From: Gp7-AA10 sp041483175
Lineage (GTDB): Bacteria > Acidobacteriota > Thermoanaerobaculia > Gp7-AA8
DNA: 18,148 bases
NCBI GenBank assembly: GCA_041483175.1
Contig: JBGPFD010000049.1
Coordinates: 1-18,148 of the forward strand
Reading direction: 5' to 3'
The notes under the pieces are model-generated. The model worked only from the letters and a program-made list of their open reading frames with translations. It did no database searches and had not been told where the DNA came from. Positions 1-7,762 of this stretch are shown one piece after another. The first letter of the stretch is position 1. Every line of letters starts with the position of its first letter. The position numbers and the translations under genes were made by a program.

Positions 1-576
1 CCGCGCGACAATCGCACGGACTGGCGCGCGGTCGCGCAGCACTCGACGCCGCTCAGCGTCGTGGTCTACGTCATCAACAAGAAGAGCCAGAACCATTACG
101 CCGAGGAGCTGGTGAAGATTATCGGCGCGGAAAAGAAGAAGCAGGGCTCGTGGGCGGCGGGGACCAGCACGGTTACCGAATGGCTCACCGAAAAGATCGG
201 CGTGCCGTCCGACGAATTCCATCAGGTCGACGGTTCCGGCCTGTCGCGTGACAATCGCGCCTCGGCCAACGCGTTCATTCAACTCTTGCGCTACATGTGG
301 AAGACGCCGTTTCGTGAGGACTTCGTCAGCTCGCTGCCGTACTCCGGCGATCCCGATTCGAAATTCGGCAAGCGCCTGCGCACCCCTCCGTACGCGCGGC
401 AGGTGTTCGCCAAGACCGGCTACATCGTCGGCGTGGTCGGACTCTCCGGTTACGTCCACGGCGTGAGCGGAAAGATCTACGCGTTCTCCTTCGTCTTTAA
501 CCAGTACCACGTCGGCGTCTACGCCGTGTACCGGCTGCAGGATGAGATGTTGAAGGAACTGATCAAGAACGGTTGA
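1..576 (+). CDS. dacB: D-alanyl-D-alanine carboxypeptidase/endopeptidase, PBP4 type (peptidase S13), 3' part
   Basis: The gene enters from the left edge; 191 C-terminal residues are visible in frame 1, so the true start is outside the window. The family hydrolyses the terminal D-Ala or the D-Ala-mDAP cross-link of peptidoglycan in the periplasm. The SxN motif is seen as KKSQN at fragment residues 27-31, followed by the acidic NHYAEEL stretch usual after it in PBP4. A VDGSGLSRDNRAS segment typical of the family follows, and the third motif KTG is in FAKTGYIVG at about residues 138-140. The nucleophile motif SxxK and the inserted domains would lie upstream and cannot be checked. GTG at 61 is an internal codon, because the conserved frame runs through it to position 1. 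The gene ends with TGA. I am confident of the family; dacB is a family-level name. Confidence 0.88.
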   Translation, partial: PRDNRTDWRAVAQHSTPLSVVVYVINKKSQNHYAEELVKIIGAEKKKQGSWAAGTSTVTEWLTEKIGVPSDEFHQVDGSGLSRDNRASANAFIQLLRYMWKTPFREDFVSSLPYSGDPDSKFGKRLRTPPYARQVFAKTGYIVGVVGLSGYVHGVSGKIYAFSFVFNQYHVGVYAVYRLQDEMLKELIKNG

Positions 577-664
577 CGGTTCCCGGCAACTTCATCTGCC
601 CTGGAGTGCCGCGGCAGATCGCAGATTTCGGTGTGCCGTGCCCGCTCGCGGCGCGGAGCGGCAA

Positions 665-705
665 TGTTCAGGTGCGCGCGGTCTGTTCTATACTCACTCA
701 AAGGG
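665..705 (+). promoter_or_regulatory. Probable guaB promoter -10 box and ribosome binding site
   Basis: TATACT at 689-694 matches the sigma-70 -10 consensus at five of six positions. A weak -35 candidate TGTTCA lies at 665-670 with an 18-nt spacer. AAGGG at 701-705 is a Shine-Dalgarno sequence 7 nt before the ATG at 713. If this promoter is used, the leader would be only about 10-15 nt. The rest of the 577-712 spacer shows no gene and no palindrome of the kind found in other spacers of this window. Confidence 0.45.
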
Positions 706-712
706 CGTGGCC

Positions 713-2275
713 ATGAGCGACGAACGTGTACGCAACGAAGCGCCGGTGATCGGAAGAATTGACCTTCGTGAAGTCGAGAAACCGGAAGCGCTTGCATCAG
801 AACGCTTTGCGGAGGCGATTGCCATCGGGCTGACGTTTGACGATGTCCTGCTGCGCCCGTCAAGATCCGAGCTGCATCCCAACTTTGTCGACACCTCCAC
901 GCGCCTCACGCGCGACATCCGGCTGAACATTCCGATCCTCTCCGCGGCCATGGACACGGTCACCGAAGCCCGCCTGGCGATCGCCATGGCCCAGCAGGGC
1001 GGCCTCGGCGTGATCCACAAGAACATGACCATCGAGCAGCAGGCCGAAGAGGTCGACAAGGTCAAGCGCTCCGAAGCCGGAATGATCGTCGATCCGGTGA
1101 CCATGCGGCCGTGGCAGTCGATCTCCGAGGCGTTGCAGGTGATGGAGAAGTACAAGATCTCCGGCGTGCCGGTTACCGACGCGAACGGCAAGCTCGTCGG
1201 CATTCTGACGAACCGCGATCTCCGTTTCGAAACGCGCTTCGATCTGCCGATCTCGGAGCGGATGACGAAGGACGATCTGATCACCGTGCCGGTCGGCACG
1301 ACGCTCGAGCAGGCGCGCGAAGTCCTCCACCATCATCGGATCGAGAAGCTGCTGGTCGTCGATCCGAACGGCGACCTGAAGGGACTGATTACCGTCAAGG
1401 ACATCCAGAAGGCGCGGCGCTATCCGCAGGCGGCGAAAGATCCGCTGGGGCGGCTGCGCGTGGGCGCGGCCATCGGCGTCGGCAAAGAAGGACTGGACCG
1501 TGCCCGGGCGCTGATCGATGCCAAGGTTGACGTCGTGGTGATCGACTCCGCGCACGCGCATTCGGCGGGCGTCATGGATGTGATCAAGCAATTCAAGAAG
1601 CTCTATCCCGACACGCCGCTCATCGCTGGAAACGTGGCCACGCATGAAGGAACGCGCGATCTGATCGAGCTCGGCGTCGACGCGGTCAAGGTCGGCATCG
1701 GGCCGGGATCGATCTGCACCACGCGCGTCGTCGCCGGCGCGGGCGTGCCGCAGATCAGCGCGGTGATGGAATGCGCGCACGCGGCGGAGAAGTACGACGT
1801 GCCGATCATCAGCGACGGCGGCATCAAGTTCTCCGGCGACGTCACCAAGGCGATCGCCGCCGGAGCGCACACCGTGATGATCGGTTCGCTCTTCGCCGGA
1901 ACGGACGAAGCGCCCGGCGAAACGATTCTCTATCAAGGGCGCACGTTCAAGGCGTATCGCGGCATGGGTTCGCTTGGCGCCATGCAACAGGGATCGAAGG
2001 AGCGCTACTTCCAGGAAGATATCGACGCCGCGAAGCTCGTCCCCGAAGGCATCGAGGGGAAGGTGCCCTACAAGGGATCGCTGTCGGCGATGGTGCCGCA
2101 GCTCGTCGGCGGCCTCCGATCGGGAATGGGTCTGACCGGATCCCGCAACATCGAGGAGCTGCGCACGAAGACGCAGTTCGTGCGCATTACCGCCGCCGGC
2201 CTGCGCGAGTCGCACGCGCACGACGTGACCATCACCAAGGAAGCGCCGAACTACCAGATCGAGCCGACGGAATAG
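713..2275 (+). CDS. guaB: Inosine-5'-monophosphate dehydrogenase
   Basis: This 520-aa protein catalyses the NAD-dependent oxidation of IMP to XMP, the committed step of GMP synthesis in the cytosol. The catalytic loop is GIGPGSICTTR with the nucleophile Cys at residue 335. The (beta/alpha)8 barrel starts with LTFDDVLLRP. A tandem CBS (Bateman) pair at about residues 124-234 contains ISGVPVT and IEKLLVVD. The flap region shows GSLGAMQQGS and RYFQ. Near the C-terminus GMGLTGSRNIEEL and HAHDVTITKEAPNY are standard for the family. ATG at 713 is chosen because AAGGG precedes it by 7 nt; an open frame runs 25 codons further upstream but has no family similarity. The N-terminus has about 35 residues before the usual beginning of the barrel. 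The next gene begins 9 nt after the stop and may be cotranscribed. guaA is not in the window. Confidence 0.97.
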   Translation: MSDERVRNEAPVIGRIDLREVEKPEALASERFAEAIAIGLTFDDVLLRPSRSELHPNFVDTSTRLTRDIRLNIPILSAAMDTVTEARLAIAMAQQGGLGVIHKNMTIEQQAEEVDKVKRSEAGMIVDPVTMRPWQSISEALQVMEKYKISGVPVTDANGKLVGILTNRDLRFETRFDLPISERMTKDDLITVPVGTTLEQAREVLHHHRIEKLLVVDPNGDLKGLITVKDIQKARRYPQAAKDPLGRLRVGAAIGVGKEGLDRARALIDAKVDVVVIDSAHAHSAGVMDVIKQFKKLYPDTPLIAGNVATHEGTRDLIELGVDAVKVGIGPGSICTTRVVAGAGVPQISAVMECAHAAEKYDVPIISDGGIKFSGDVTKAIAAGAHTVMIGSLFAGTDEAPGETILYQGRTFKAYRGMGSLGAMQQGSKERYFQEDIDAAKLVPEGIEGKVPYKGSLSAMVPQLVGGLRSGMGLTGSRNIEELRTKTQFVRITAAGLRESHAHDVTITKEAPNYQIEPTE

Positions 2276-2284
2276 AATACCGGG

Positions 2285-3529
2285 ATGCGCCCGGCATTCT
2301 TTCTATCTCTCACTTTTCTCGCCACCACGTTCGCGGCGAACGTTCGTTTCGACCCGCCGAATCCGACCTCGCGCACGCCCGTCACCGCGCACGTCATCGG
2401 GAACTTTTCCACGTGTTCGCCCACCGTCATGCGGAACGGGGCAATCATTTCGATCACGCTCGAGAACTGCTCGTTGCAGTCGCCGCCGCCCAGGGTCGAT
2501 GTTCCCGTCGATCTCGGCGTTGTGCCGGCCGGTGTCTACGATGTCGTCGTTGGATACACGGGCATACTGATCGGGCTCGGCGAAGGAACATTGATCGTGC
2601 AGGATGCGCCGGCGCCGTTCCTGGTCACGCCGAATGCCGGCATCCCAGGCGACGAGATCACGATCAGTGGGAAACTTCTGGGAACTGGGGTGACGTTCGG
2701 CGGGGTCGGGGCGACAGTGGTCAATGCGACTCCCGATCAGATCGTTGTGCGCCCGCCGCAGCACGACCCTGGACCGGTTGACGTTGAGAGTGGCGCCCTC
2801 CGCTCAACCGCAGCGTTCTACTACCTGCCGAGCGACAAGGCGCCCGATCCTGCGTTCTACGAGCCGATGCTTTTCCCGGTGGCCTTTTCCGGACCGGGCG
2901 CATTTGGCTCGGACTGGACAACGCAAATCTATTTGCGGAACGAAAATGAGTATCCGCTGCCGTTCCTCCCATTGGACGTCTTCAATCTGGGATGCAGGCT
3001 TTTCGAATGCCACTCGTTCCCGCCAGCGCACGGCACGACCACCAGCGGCGCATTCAATGCGCCGAACGGTGTTGTCGTATTCGTGCCGCGTCAGGGCGCG
3101 CCGAAGGTTCACTTCGGCGTTCTCGTGCGCGACCTCTCGCGTCAGGCGCAATCGCTCGGAACGGGAATTCCGGTCGTTCGCGAAAAGGACTTTTTCGATC
3201 GTCCGCTGGAACTGCTGAACATTCCGACCGATCCCCGCTTTCGCGTTGCGTTGCGCGTGTACGATCTGGGTGCACCGATCGGCATCCACTTCACGATTCA
3301 GCCACTCAGCAGCGATGAGACGCTCGTCGACACGTTCGTCTTTCCCGCTGGCCATGACCCGTCGTACGCACAGATTTCCGACCTCGTCGCTGCCTATCCA
3401 CAGCTTGCCGGCAAAGGGCCGCTGCGGATCACAGTGGAGGCGCCTGTTCCGGGCAATCCCACGTTATGGGCGTTTGTCTCGGTTACGAATAATGAGACGC
3501 AGCAGGTCACGACGATTTCGCCACAATGA
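2285..3529 (+). CDS. Secreted protein with IPT/TIG-like domain (paralogue 1)
   Basis: This 414-aa protein has a short Sec signal peptide (hydrophobic residues 5-17, likely cut after TTFA). An N-terminal beta-rich module opens with VRFDPPNPTSRTP and contains two Cys (44, 62) that could form a disulfide. An IPT/TIG-like immunoglobulin fold follows at about residues 111-180 (PFLVTPNAGIPGDEITISG, then VTFGGVGATVVNATPDQIVVRPP). The C-terminal 230 residues begin with PDPAFYEPMLFPV and GAFGSDWTTQIYLRN, which is shared with the next gene. I recognise the general class of exported proteins with IPT repeats, which act in surface or extracellular binding, but no specific function and no catalytic motif. 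It starts 9 nt after guaB and its TGA overlaps the next ATG (ATGA, 3526-3529), so translation of the pair is probably coupled. Confidence 0.75.
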   Translation: MRPAFFLSLTFLATTFAANVRFDPPNPTSRTPVTAHVIGNFSTCSPTVMRNGAIISITLENCSLQSPPPRVDVPVDLGVVPAGVYDVVVGYTGILIGLGEGTLIVQDAPAPFLVTPNAGIPGDEITISGKLLGTGVTFGGVGATVVNATPDQIVVRPPQHDPGPVDVESGALRSTAAFYYLPSDKAPDPAFYEPMLFPVAFSGPGAFGSDWTTQIYLRNENEYPLPFLPLDVFNLGCRLFECHSFPPAHGTTTSGAFNAPNGVVVFVPRQGAPKVHFGVLVRDLSRQAQSLGTGIPVVREKDFFDRPLELLNIPTDPRFRVALRVYDLGAPIGIHFTIQPLSSDETLVDTFVFPAGHDPSYAQISDLVAAYPQLAGKGPLRITVEAPVPGNPTLWAFVSVTNNETQQVTTISPQ

Positions 3530-4785
3530 AGAATCTGCGCACGTTTTCTCTTGTCGCGTTCACGCTCCTCGCCTCGCCGCTATCCGCCGCCTGGGTCGAA
3601 TTCTCTCCGCCTGCACCGACGTCGCAGACGCCGATCGCGGTGACGTTCACGACCGACGCCGGCGGCAACTGCGGCCCGACCGAAAGCAGTGTCACGCCCT
3701 CCGGCAATTCCGTGCATGTGACGCTCTCCCGTCCTGCGGACGTACCGCCGTGCCCGCCCGATGGCCGCCCCACCACACTTCGCGTGGAGCTGGGGACATT
3801 TCCGATCGGCGAATACACGCTGACTGCGGACTATCAGGCGATGCGATGGAAGAGCCGCTTCGTTGTCCGGAATCCGTCGGCACATCTTGCCGCCGCGTCC
3901 ATCCTCGGAGGCTTCCCCGTGGTTCTCCCGCCCGTTTCCGGCGACGTCTCGGTAACGTTCGGCGGCATTGCTGCGACCAGCGTTCGGCGCGATTCGTACG
4001 GCCTCGTCGCCGTCGCGCCGCGTCACGATCTCGGCCTCTACGACATCCGGATCGCGACGCCGGATGGGCAGCAGTTGGAGATTCCGGCGGGAATCTATTA
4101 CTTCGATTCGGGCTCGCCGCCGGACCCGACCATCTTCGAGCCGGTTCTTTTCCCGGTGCTCGACAGCGCGGTCGGCGCCTACGGCACGCGTTGGACCGCG
4201 ACGGCGACCATCCAGAACAATCGCGAGTTCTACATCGAGACGTTCAATCGCGTGGACGACATCAAATGCTTCACGCGCCCCTGCATGGAGCTTCGGTCGC
4301 CCGCATCAGCGTTCGACTTTGCCGGAGTCGGTTTTGCCCATGGGGCCCTGCTTTGGGTTCCGCGTGAAGAGCCGGGCTCGATGGCCTTGGGCTTGCGGAT
4401 TGCGGAAGCTTCCAGGGGCGACGATCCCGGTTTCGAGCTGATGCCGGTGCGCGAGTCTCAGTTCCTGAGCCGTAAGATCACGCTCCTCAACGTGCCGGTC
4501 GGCGACGCATATCGAACGAAAATCAGGATCTATGGGCTCGATCCTCTTCCCGTGGCATCGGTCTTCGTCGGCACACCGTCTTGGGGAACGCTCGTGCCGC
4601 TCCAGCGCGGCAGCGGCATCGGCGAGCCCACATACGGCGAAATCGACCTGAACGCCATTCCGGAGCTGCGGGGGCTGGAGAATGTCACCATCGACATGCA
4701 CGGATTCTGGGGAGCGCCGATCTGGGCGTTCGCAGCCGCCGTACACAATCAGTCGCAGCGGACGATCATCATCGCGCCGCAATGA
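3526..4785 (+). CDS. Secreted protein with IPT/TIG-like domain (paralogue 2)
   Basis: This 419-aa exported protein has a signal peptide at residues 1-21 (LVAFTLLASPLSA). It is a diverged tandem paralogue of the preceding gene. It repeats the opening FSPPAPTSQTPI, a pair of Cys (49, 76), an IPT-like core with VSVTFGGIAATSV (about residues 141-153) and a module beginning IYYFDSGSPPDPTIFEPVLFPV then GAYGTRWTATATIQNN. Both proteins end with an NxxQxxxxIxPQ-type tail. The loop before VTFGG is shortened relative to paralogue 1, so the IPT fold is less certain here. The gene overlaps both neighbours by ATGA (3526-3529 and 4782-4785), which indicates one coupled transcript of three genes. Function is unknown; location outside the cytoplasmic membrane is inferred from the signal peptide. 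Confidence 0.75.
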   Translation: MKNLRTFSLVAFTLLASPLSAAWVEFSPPAPTSQTPIAVTFTTDAGGNCGPTESSVTPSGNSVHVTLSRPADVPPCPPDGRPTTLRVELGTFPIGEYTLTADYQAMRWKSRFVVRNPSAHLAAASILGGFPVVLPPVSGDVSVTFGGIAATSVRRDSYGLVAVAPRHDLGLYDIRIATPDGQQLEIPAGIYYFDSGSPPDPTIFEPVLFPVLDSAVGAYGTRWTATATIQNNREFYIETFNRVDDIKCFTRPCMELRSPASAFDFAGVGFAHGALLWVPREEPGSMALGLRIAEASRGDDPGFELMPVRESQFLSRKITLLNVPVGDAYRTKIRIYGLDPLPVASVFVGTPSWGTLVPLQRGSGIGEPTYGEIDLNAIPELRGLENVTIDMHGFWGAPIWAFAAAVHNQSQRTIIIAPQ

Positions 4786-5231
4786 GAGTCTTCCAGAATC
4801 CCGCGCCTCTCGGAGTCGCGATTTCTGACTACGCCGCCGCTCTCCGCGCCCTCGACCTCGGCGCATTTCCCACCGTCGCTGATTTCACCATCGATCTGCG
4901 CGATTCCGAAGAGTTCGGCGAGCACGTGCATTTCGTCAGCCCAACGCGCGGCGAGCTGGCAGGGTTTCCGTACTGGGACAACGTTGGGCGCGACATGCGC
5001 CACTTCGTCGCCGATGACGTCCCGCTCGGCACGATCGACGAGCCGGTGGACGATGCCGACGTCGATTGGAGGATCATCATCTTCGAGCACGGAGGCTTTG
5101 TTTACGTGCTCGAGGGAACCGCGCCGCACGCGACGGAGTTCGATGTCTGGTTCCGCGTCCCACGCGACCGCTACATCGCCGAGTGGGCGCGAGTGATCGA
5201 CTATTTCAATCCGATCGAGCCATTAACGTAG
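4782..5231 (+). CDS. Hypothetical acidic protein, 149 aa
   Basis: I do not recognise this protein. It has 149 residues, starts MRVFQNPAPLGVAISDYAAALRAL and has no signal peptide or membrane segment, so it is probably cytosolic. It is rich in Asp and Glu, including a DEPVDDADVDW stretch, and has several aromatic-rich beta-like segments (WRIIIFEHGGFVYVLEG, EFDVWFRVPRDRY). ATG at 4782 is chosen over an upstream continuation of the frame because it overlaps the stop of the preceding gene as ATGA, the same arrangement used one gene earlier. This makes it the third member of a coupled cassette with two exported IPT-like proteins. Its TAG stop (5229-5231) lies inside the palindrome that follows. Confidence 0.65.
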   Translation: MRVFQNPAPLGVAISDYAAALRALDLGAFPTVADFTIDLRDSEEFGEHVHFVSPTRGELAGFPYWDNVGRDMRHFVADDVPLGTIDEPVDDADVDWRIIIFEHGGFVYVLEGTAPHATEFDVWFRVPRDRYIAEWARVIDYFNPIEPLT

Positions 5232-5279
5232 AGCCGCCTCACAGGCGGCTCGAGCCGGCTAAGAGCCGGCTCTACGTTA
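5224..5279. repeat. Compound palindrome between convergent genes (GTAGRGC class), possible bidirectional terminator
   Basis: A perfect 13-bp outer stem pairs 5224-5236 with 5267-5279 (taacgtagagccg and its complement). The same DNA can instead fold as two perfect 9-bp hairpins: GAGCCGCCT at 5231-5239 with 5243-5251, and GAGCCGGCT at 5252-5260 with 5264-5272, each with a 3-nt loop. The element occupies nearly the whole gap between two convergent genes and contains the TAG stop of the + strand gene. No clear T-run follows on either strand, so a terminator role is inferred from position. Its arms resemble those at 10236-10294. Confidence 0.8.
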
Positions 5280-5281
5280 CG

Positions 5282-6556
5282 TCATGGTTTGAACACCGCG
5301 CCATCCTTCATCACGAACCGCACGTCCTTCAGCACATTCACGTCGCGGAGCGGATCGCCGCTGACGGCGATGACGTCGGCGTAGGCGCCCGCCGCGATCA
5401 CGCCGACTTCGCCGCTCATGTCCAGCAGCTCCGCGGCGCGCGACGTGGCTGCGCGGATGGCGTCCATCGGCGACATCCCGAACTCCACCATCCGTCCGAA
5501 TTCCTGCGCCATGGGCTCGTCCCACGAGAGGCCGCCGGCGTCGGTGCCGAAGGCGATCTTCACGCCGGCCTTCATCGCCCGCTGAAACGACGGCCCGTGC
5601 AGCGCGACGCGCTTGCGGTCGCGCCGCCCGGCCGGTGTGTCGGCGGGCGCGTGGTGATCGTAATAGACCGCCAGCGTTGGCACGTACCACGTTCCCTGGC
5701 GCACCATCTGCGCGATCGCCGCGTCGTCGAGATCGAGCCCATGCTCGATGGAGTCGCACCCGCCGTCGAGCGAGCGGTGCAGCCCCTCGCCGTTGTACGC
5801 GTGGCAGGCAACTTTTTTCTTCCAGCCGTGCGTCTCGTCGACGATCGCCTTCAGCTCCTCGGCGGTGAGCGTCGGCTGGGAAACGAGATTTCCCTGCTTG
5901 TCGAGCCACGAGCGGTGCGTCATGTAGACCTTGATCCAGTCGGCGCCGTGCTCCAGCTGCTGGCGCGCGGCCTTGCGCGCCTCGACCGGGCCGTCGATCA
6001 GTTGCGCCCCTTTCGGCACCTCGATCTCCGGCGCGTATCCTTCCAGGTCATAGCCGCCGGTCGTGGAGATGGCGCGCGTGACGACGAACATCCGCGGGCC
6101 GGGAATGCGGCCCTCGTTGATGGCCATCTTGATGCCGACGTCGCCGTAACCGGCGCCCTCGGTTTCGACGTCGCGAATGGTGGTGAATCCCTGCTCCAGC
6201 GCGCGCCGCGCGGAGATGGTGGCCCGCGCCACGCGATAGGCGAGCGGGAACTTCAGCAACTGAATGTCGTAGCCGCCGAGGGCCGGATCCTCACCCTGAA
6301 GAAAGATGTGCGTGTGCGTGTCGATCAGGCCGGGAAGGACGGTCATGTTCGACAGATCGATGACCTTCGCGTCGGACTCCTGCGGCATCGCCGTTCCGAC
6401 GCTGTCGATCCGATTGCCGCGGACGACAATGACCTGATTGTGCCGTGGCTGCGCCGACGTGCCGTCGATCAGCGATCCGGCCTTGATGATGATTGCCGGC
6501 TGGGCGGAAAGCGAGGAGGCGACGAGAAAGAGAGTCGCGAAGATCGTGCTTTTCAT
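5282..6556 (-). CDS. Secreted metal-dependent amidohydrolase (imidazolonepropionase/prolidase-like)
   Basis: This 424-aa protein belongs to the amidohydrolase superfamily, TIM-barrel hydrolases that use one or two metal ions. Metal ligands are visible in order: HTH at residues 81-83 in GLIDTHTHI, Lys209 in WIKVY (the usual carboxylated lysine), His252 in ACHAYN, His272 in SIEHGLDLD, and the catalytic Asp339 in FGTDAGG. A composite beta-sandwich is formed by the N-terminal IIIKAGSLIDGT segment and the C-terminal YADVIAVSGDPL segment. A signal peptide at about residues 1-18 (FATLFLVASSLSAQ) points to export. Exported relatives often act on Xaa-Pro dipeptides or other cyclic amides; the substrate here cannot be told. 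The ATG at 6556 is 17 nt from the divergent trmJ start, so its promoter must overlap that start region or lie within trmJ. Confidence 0.9.
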   Translation of the reverse strand: MKSTIFATLFLVASSLSAQPAIIIKAGSLIDGTSAQPRHNQVIVVRGNRIDSVGTAMPQESDAKVIDLSNMTVLPGLIDTHTHIFLQGEDPALGGYDIQLLKFPLAYRVARATISARRALEQGFTTIRDVETEGAGYGDVGIKMAINEGRIPGPRMFVVTRAISTTGGYDLEGYAPEIEVPKGAQLIDGPVEARKAARQQLEHGADWIKVYMTHRSWLDKQGNLVSQPTLTAEELKAIVDETHGWKKKVACHAYNGEGLHRSLDGGCDSIEHGLDLDDAAIAQMVRQGTWYVPTLAVYYDHHAPADTPAGRRDRKRVALHGPSFQRAMKAGVKIAFGTDAGGLSWDEPMAQEFGRMVEFGMSPMDAIRAATSRAAELLDMSGEVGVIAAGAYADVIAVSGDPLRDVNVLKDVRFVMKDGAVFKP

Positions 6557-6573
6557 GCGATAAGCATAGCGCC

Positions 6574-7287
6574 ATGCCTCGCCTGCGCATCGTCCTGGTC
6601 GAGCCGAAGGAAGCCGGCAACGTCGGCGCAGTGGCGCGGGTGATGAAGAATTTCGGCTTCCACGAGCTCTGGATCGCCGGCGCGCATCCGCCGCTCCAGC
6701 CGTTGGCGGGGTGGTGGGCCAGCGGCGCGGACGATGTCGTTGCCGCGGCTCGATTCGCTCCGAATCTGCAGCAGGCGGTCGCCGAGGCGCGGCTCACGAT
6801 CGCCACGACGTCGACGCGCGGCCGCACCACGCCGATCGACCTCACGCCGCCGGAACTGGCGCAGCTCTTCGAGACCATGGCGGAGAATGACACGATGGCG
6901 CTGGTCTTCGGGCGCGAGGACAGCGGCCTGACGCGCGAGGAGCTCGTGCAATGTCAGCGAACCGCGGTGATTCCGACGAATCGCGACTTTCCGACCATGA
7001 ATCTCGCGCAGGCGGTGGGGGTGTTCTGTTTCGCGCTCTCCAGTGCGGGGGCCGGCGTCCACGCCGGCCCGAGCGCGCGAGACGCGCGCCCCGATGCCGC
7101 GCTGCTCTCCCGCCTCCACGAGCGCGCCGAGTCGCTGCTGCTCGAAGTCGGCTTCCTGCACGAGAACAATCCCGACCGGATCTACGACGATCTCCGCGCC
7201 ATTGCCGGACGCGCGGACCTCGACGAGCGCGAGGCCACCATCCTCCTCGGAATCATCCGGCAGATCGAGTGGAAGTTGGGGCGCTAG
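6574..7287 (+). CDS. trmJ: tRNA (cytidine/uridine-2'-O-)-methyltransferase TrmJ
   Basis: This 237-aa SPOUT methyltransferase transfers methyl from SAM to the 2'-O of nucleotide 32 in tRNA anticodon loops. The motifs are NVGAVARVMKNFGF (residues 16-29), LVFGREDSGLTREE (110-123) and PTNRDFPTMNLAQAVGVF (135-152), which form the knotted SAM site. A C-terminal helical tail (LHERAESLLLEVGFL to ILLGIIRQIEW) is as in TrmJ. ATG at 6574 is chosen because the conserved MPRLRIVLVEPKEAGN begins there; no clear Shine-Dalgarno is present. Residues about 158-171 (AGAGVHAGPSARDA) lie in the linker before the tail and are encoded by a double hairpin described separately. The stop codon shares CTAG with that of the convergent gene. 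Confidence 0.93.
   Translation: MPRLRIVLVEPKEAGNVGAVARVMKNFGFHELWIAGAHPPLQPLAGWWASGADDVVAAARFAPNLQQAVAEARLTIATTSTRGRTTPIDLTPPELAQLFETMAENDTMALVFGREDSGLTREELVQCQRTAVIPTNRDFPTMNLAQAVGVFCFALSSAGAGVHAGPSARDARPDAALLSRLHERAESLLLEVGFLHENNPDRIYDDLRAIAGRADLDEREATILLGIIRQIEWKLGR
7047..7089. repeat. GC-rich double hairpin inside trmJ
   Basis: A perfect 10-bp stem GGGCCGGCGT (7049-7058) pairs with 7061-7070 around a 2-nt loop. It is followed immediately by GCGCGCG (7073-7079) pairing with 7083-7089 around AGA. It encodes a Gly/Ala/Arg-rich linker of TrmJ that is not part of any conserved motif. It looks like a palindromic repeat carried in frame within the gene, but only one copy is seen in this window, so repeat status is inferred. 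Confidence 0.5.
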
Positions 7288-7709
7288 TGCGATCCGTTCA
7301 GACAATCGCCGATCATCTGGACGAACATCTCCAGGTCGAACGGCTTGAGGATCGAATTGCAGACCGAGTCGGGCGGGATTCTCTCCACTCCGCGTGTTCC
7401 GGCGGCCGTGAAAACGATGATGTGCGGTTTTCGGCCCGGAAAGTCGTTCTTCATCTGCTCGATGAACTCGTAGCCGTTCAGCCGGGGCATCATCAGGTCG
7501 AGCACGACGAGATCGAACCCGCCGTTGCCCTGCAGTTTCTCCAGTCCGGCCGCACCGTCTTCAGCGACCTCAACATTGAAGTTCATCCGCTTCAGGACGG
7601 CCTGAAGAAGGACGCGGATGGCCAGATCATCATCGATGACCAAGATCTTGCGGCCGCTGCCGTCGATCCTGGTGACCATGTTCGCGCTGTTGGACATTGA
7701 GATGTTCAC
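7284..7709 (-). CDS. Single-domain response regulator (CheY-like receiver)
   Basis: This 141-aa protein consists almost entirely of one receiver domain. The acidic pocket is DDD at residues 26-28 (KILVIDDDLA), the phosphoacceptor is Asp71 in VVLDLMMPRLNGYEF, the conserved Thr is Thr101 (IIVFTAAG) and the Lys is Lys122 (SILKPFD). About 18 unconserved residues precede the domain, and there is no DNA-binding or enzymatic output domain. It would be phosphorylated by a histidine kinase that is not encoded in the window, so its partner and target are unknown. MNISMSNSANM offers three Met codons, and the true start could be up to 10 residues inside. The stop codon overlaps that of trmJ within CTAG (7284-7287). 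Confidence 0.9.
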   Translation of the reverse strand: MNISMSNSANMVTRIDGSGRKILVIDDDLAIRVLLQAVLKRMNFNVEVAEDGAAGLEKLQGNGGFDLVVLDLMMPRLNGYEFIEQMKNDFPGRKPHIIVFTAAGTRGVERIPPDSVCNSILKPFDLEMFVQMIGDCLNGSH

Positions 7710-7762
7710 ACCGGCCTGATGCTCGTCGGTTATTGTTAGATAAGGTACGGCAAGATGCGTTC

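Noticed and set aside
594..619. Terminator hairpin after the PBP4 gene (ATCTGCC with GGCAGAT)
   Set aside because: Only 7 bp with a 12-nt loop and no T-run after it, so it is too weak to call.
860..2221. Long reverse-strand open frame of 453 codons opposite guaB
   Set aside because: It is antisense to a fully conserved IMP dehydrogenase, its product is Arg/Asp/His-rich with no family motif, and such frames are expected in GC-rich genes with strong third-position bias.
6557..6573. Promoter boxes in the 17-nt gap between the amidohydrolase gene and trmJ
   Set aside because: The gap is too short for a complete promoter, and candidate boxes such as TATGCT on the reverse strand are weak matches without a partner.
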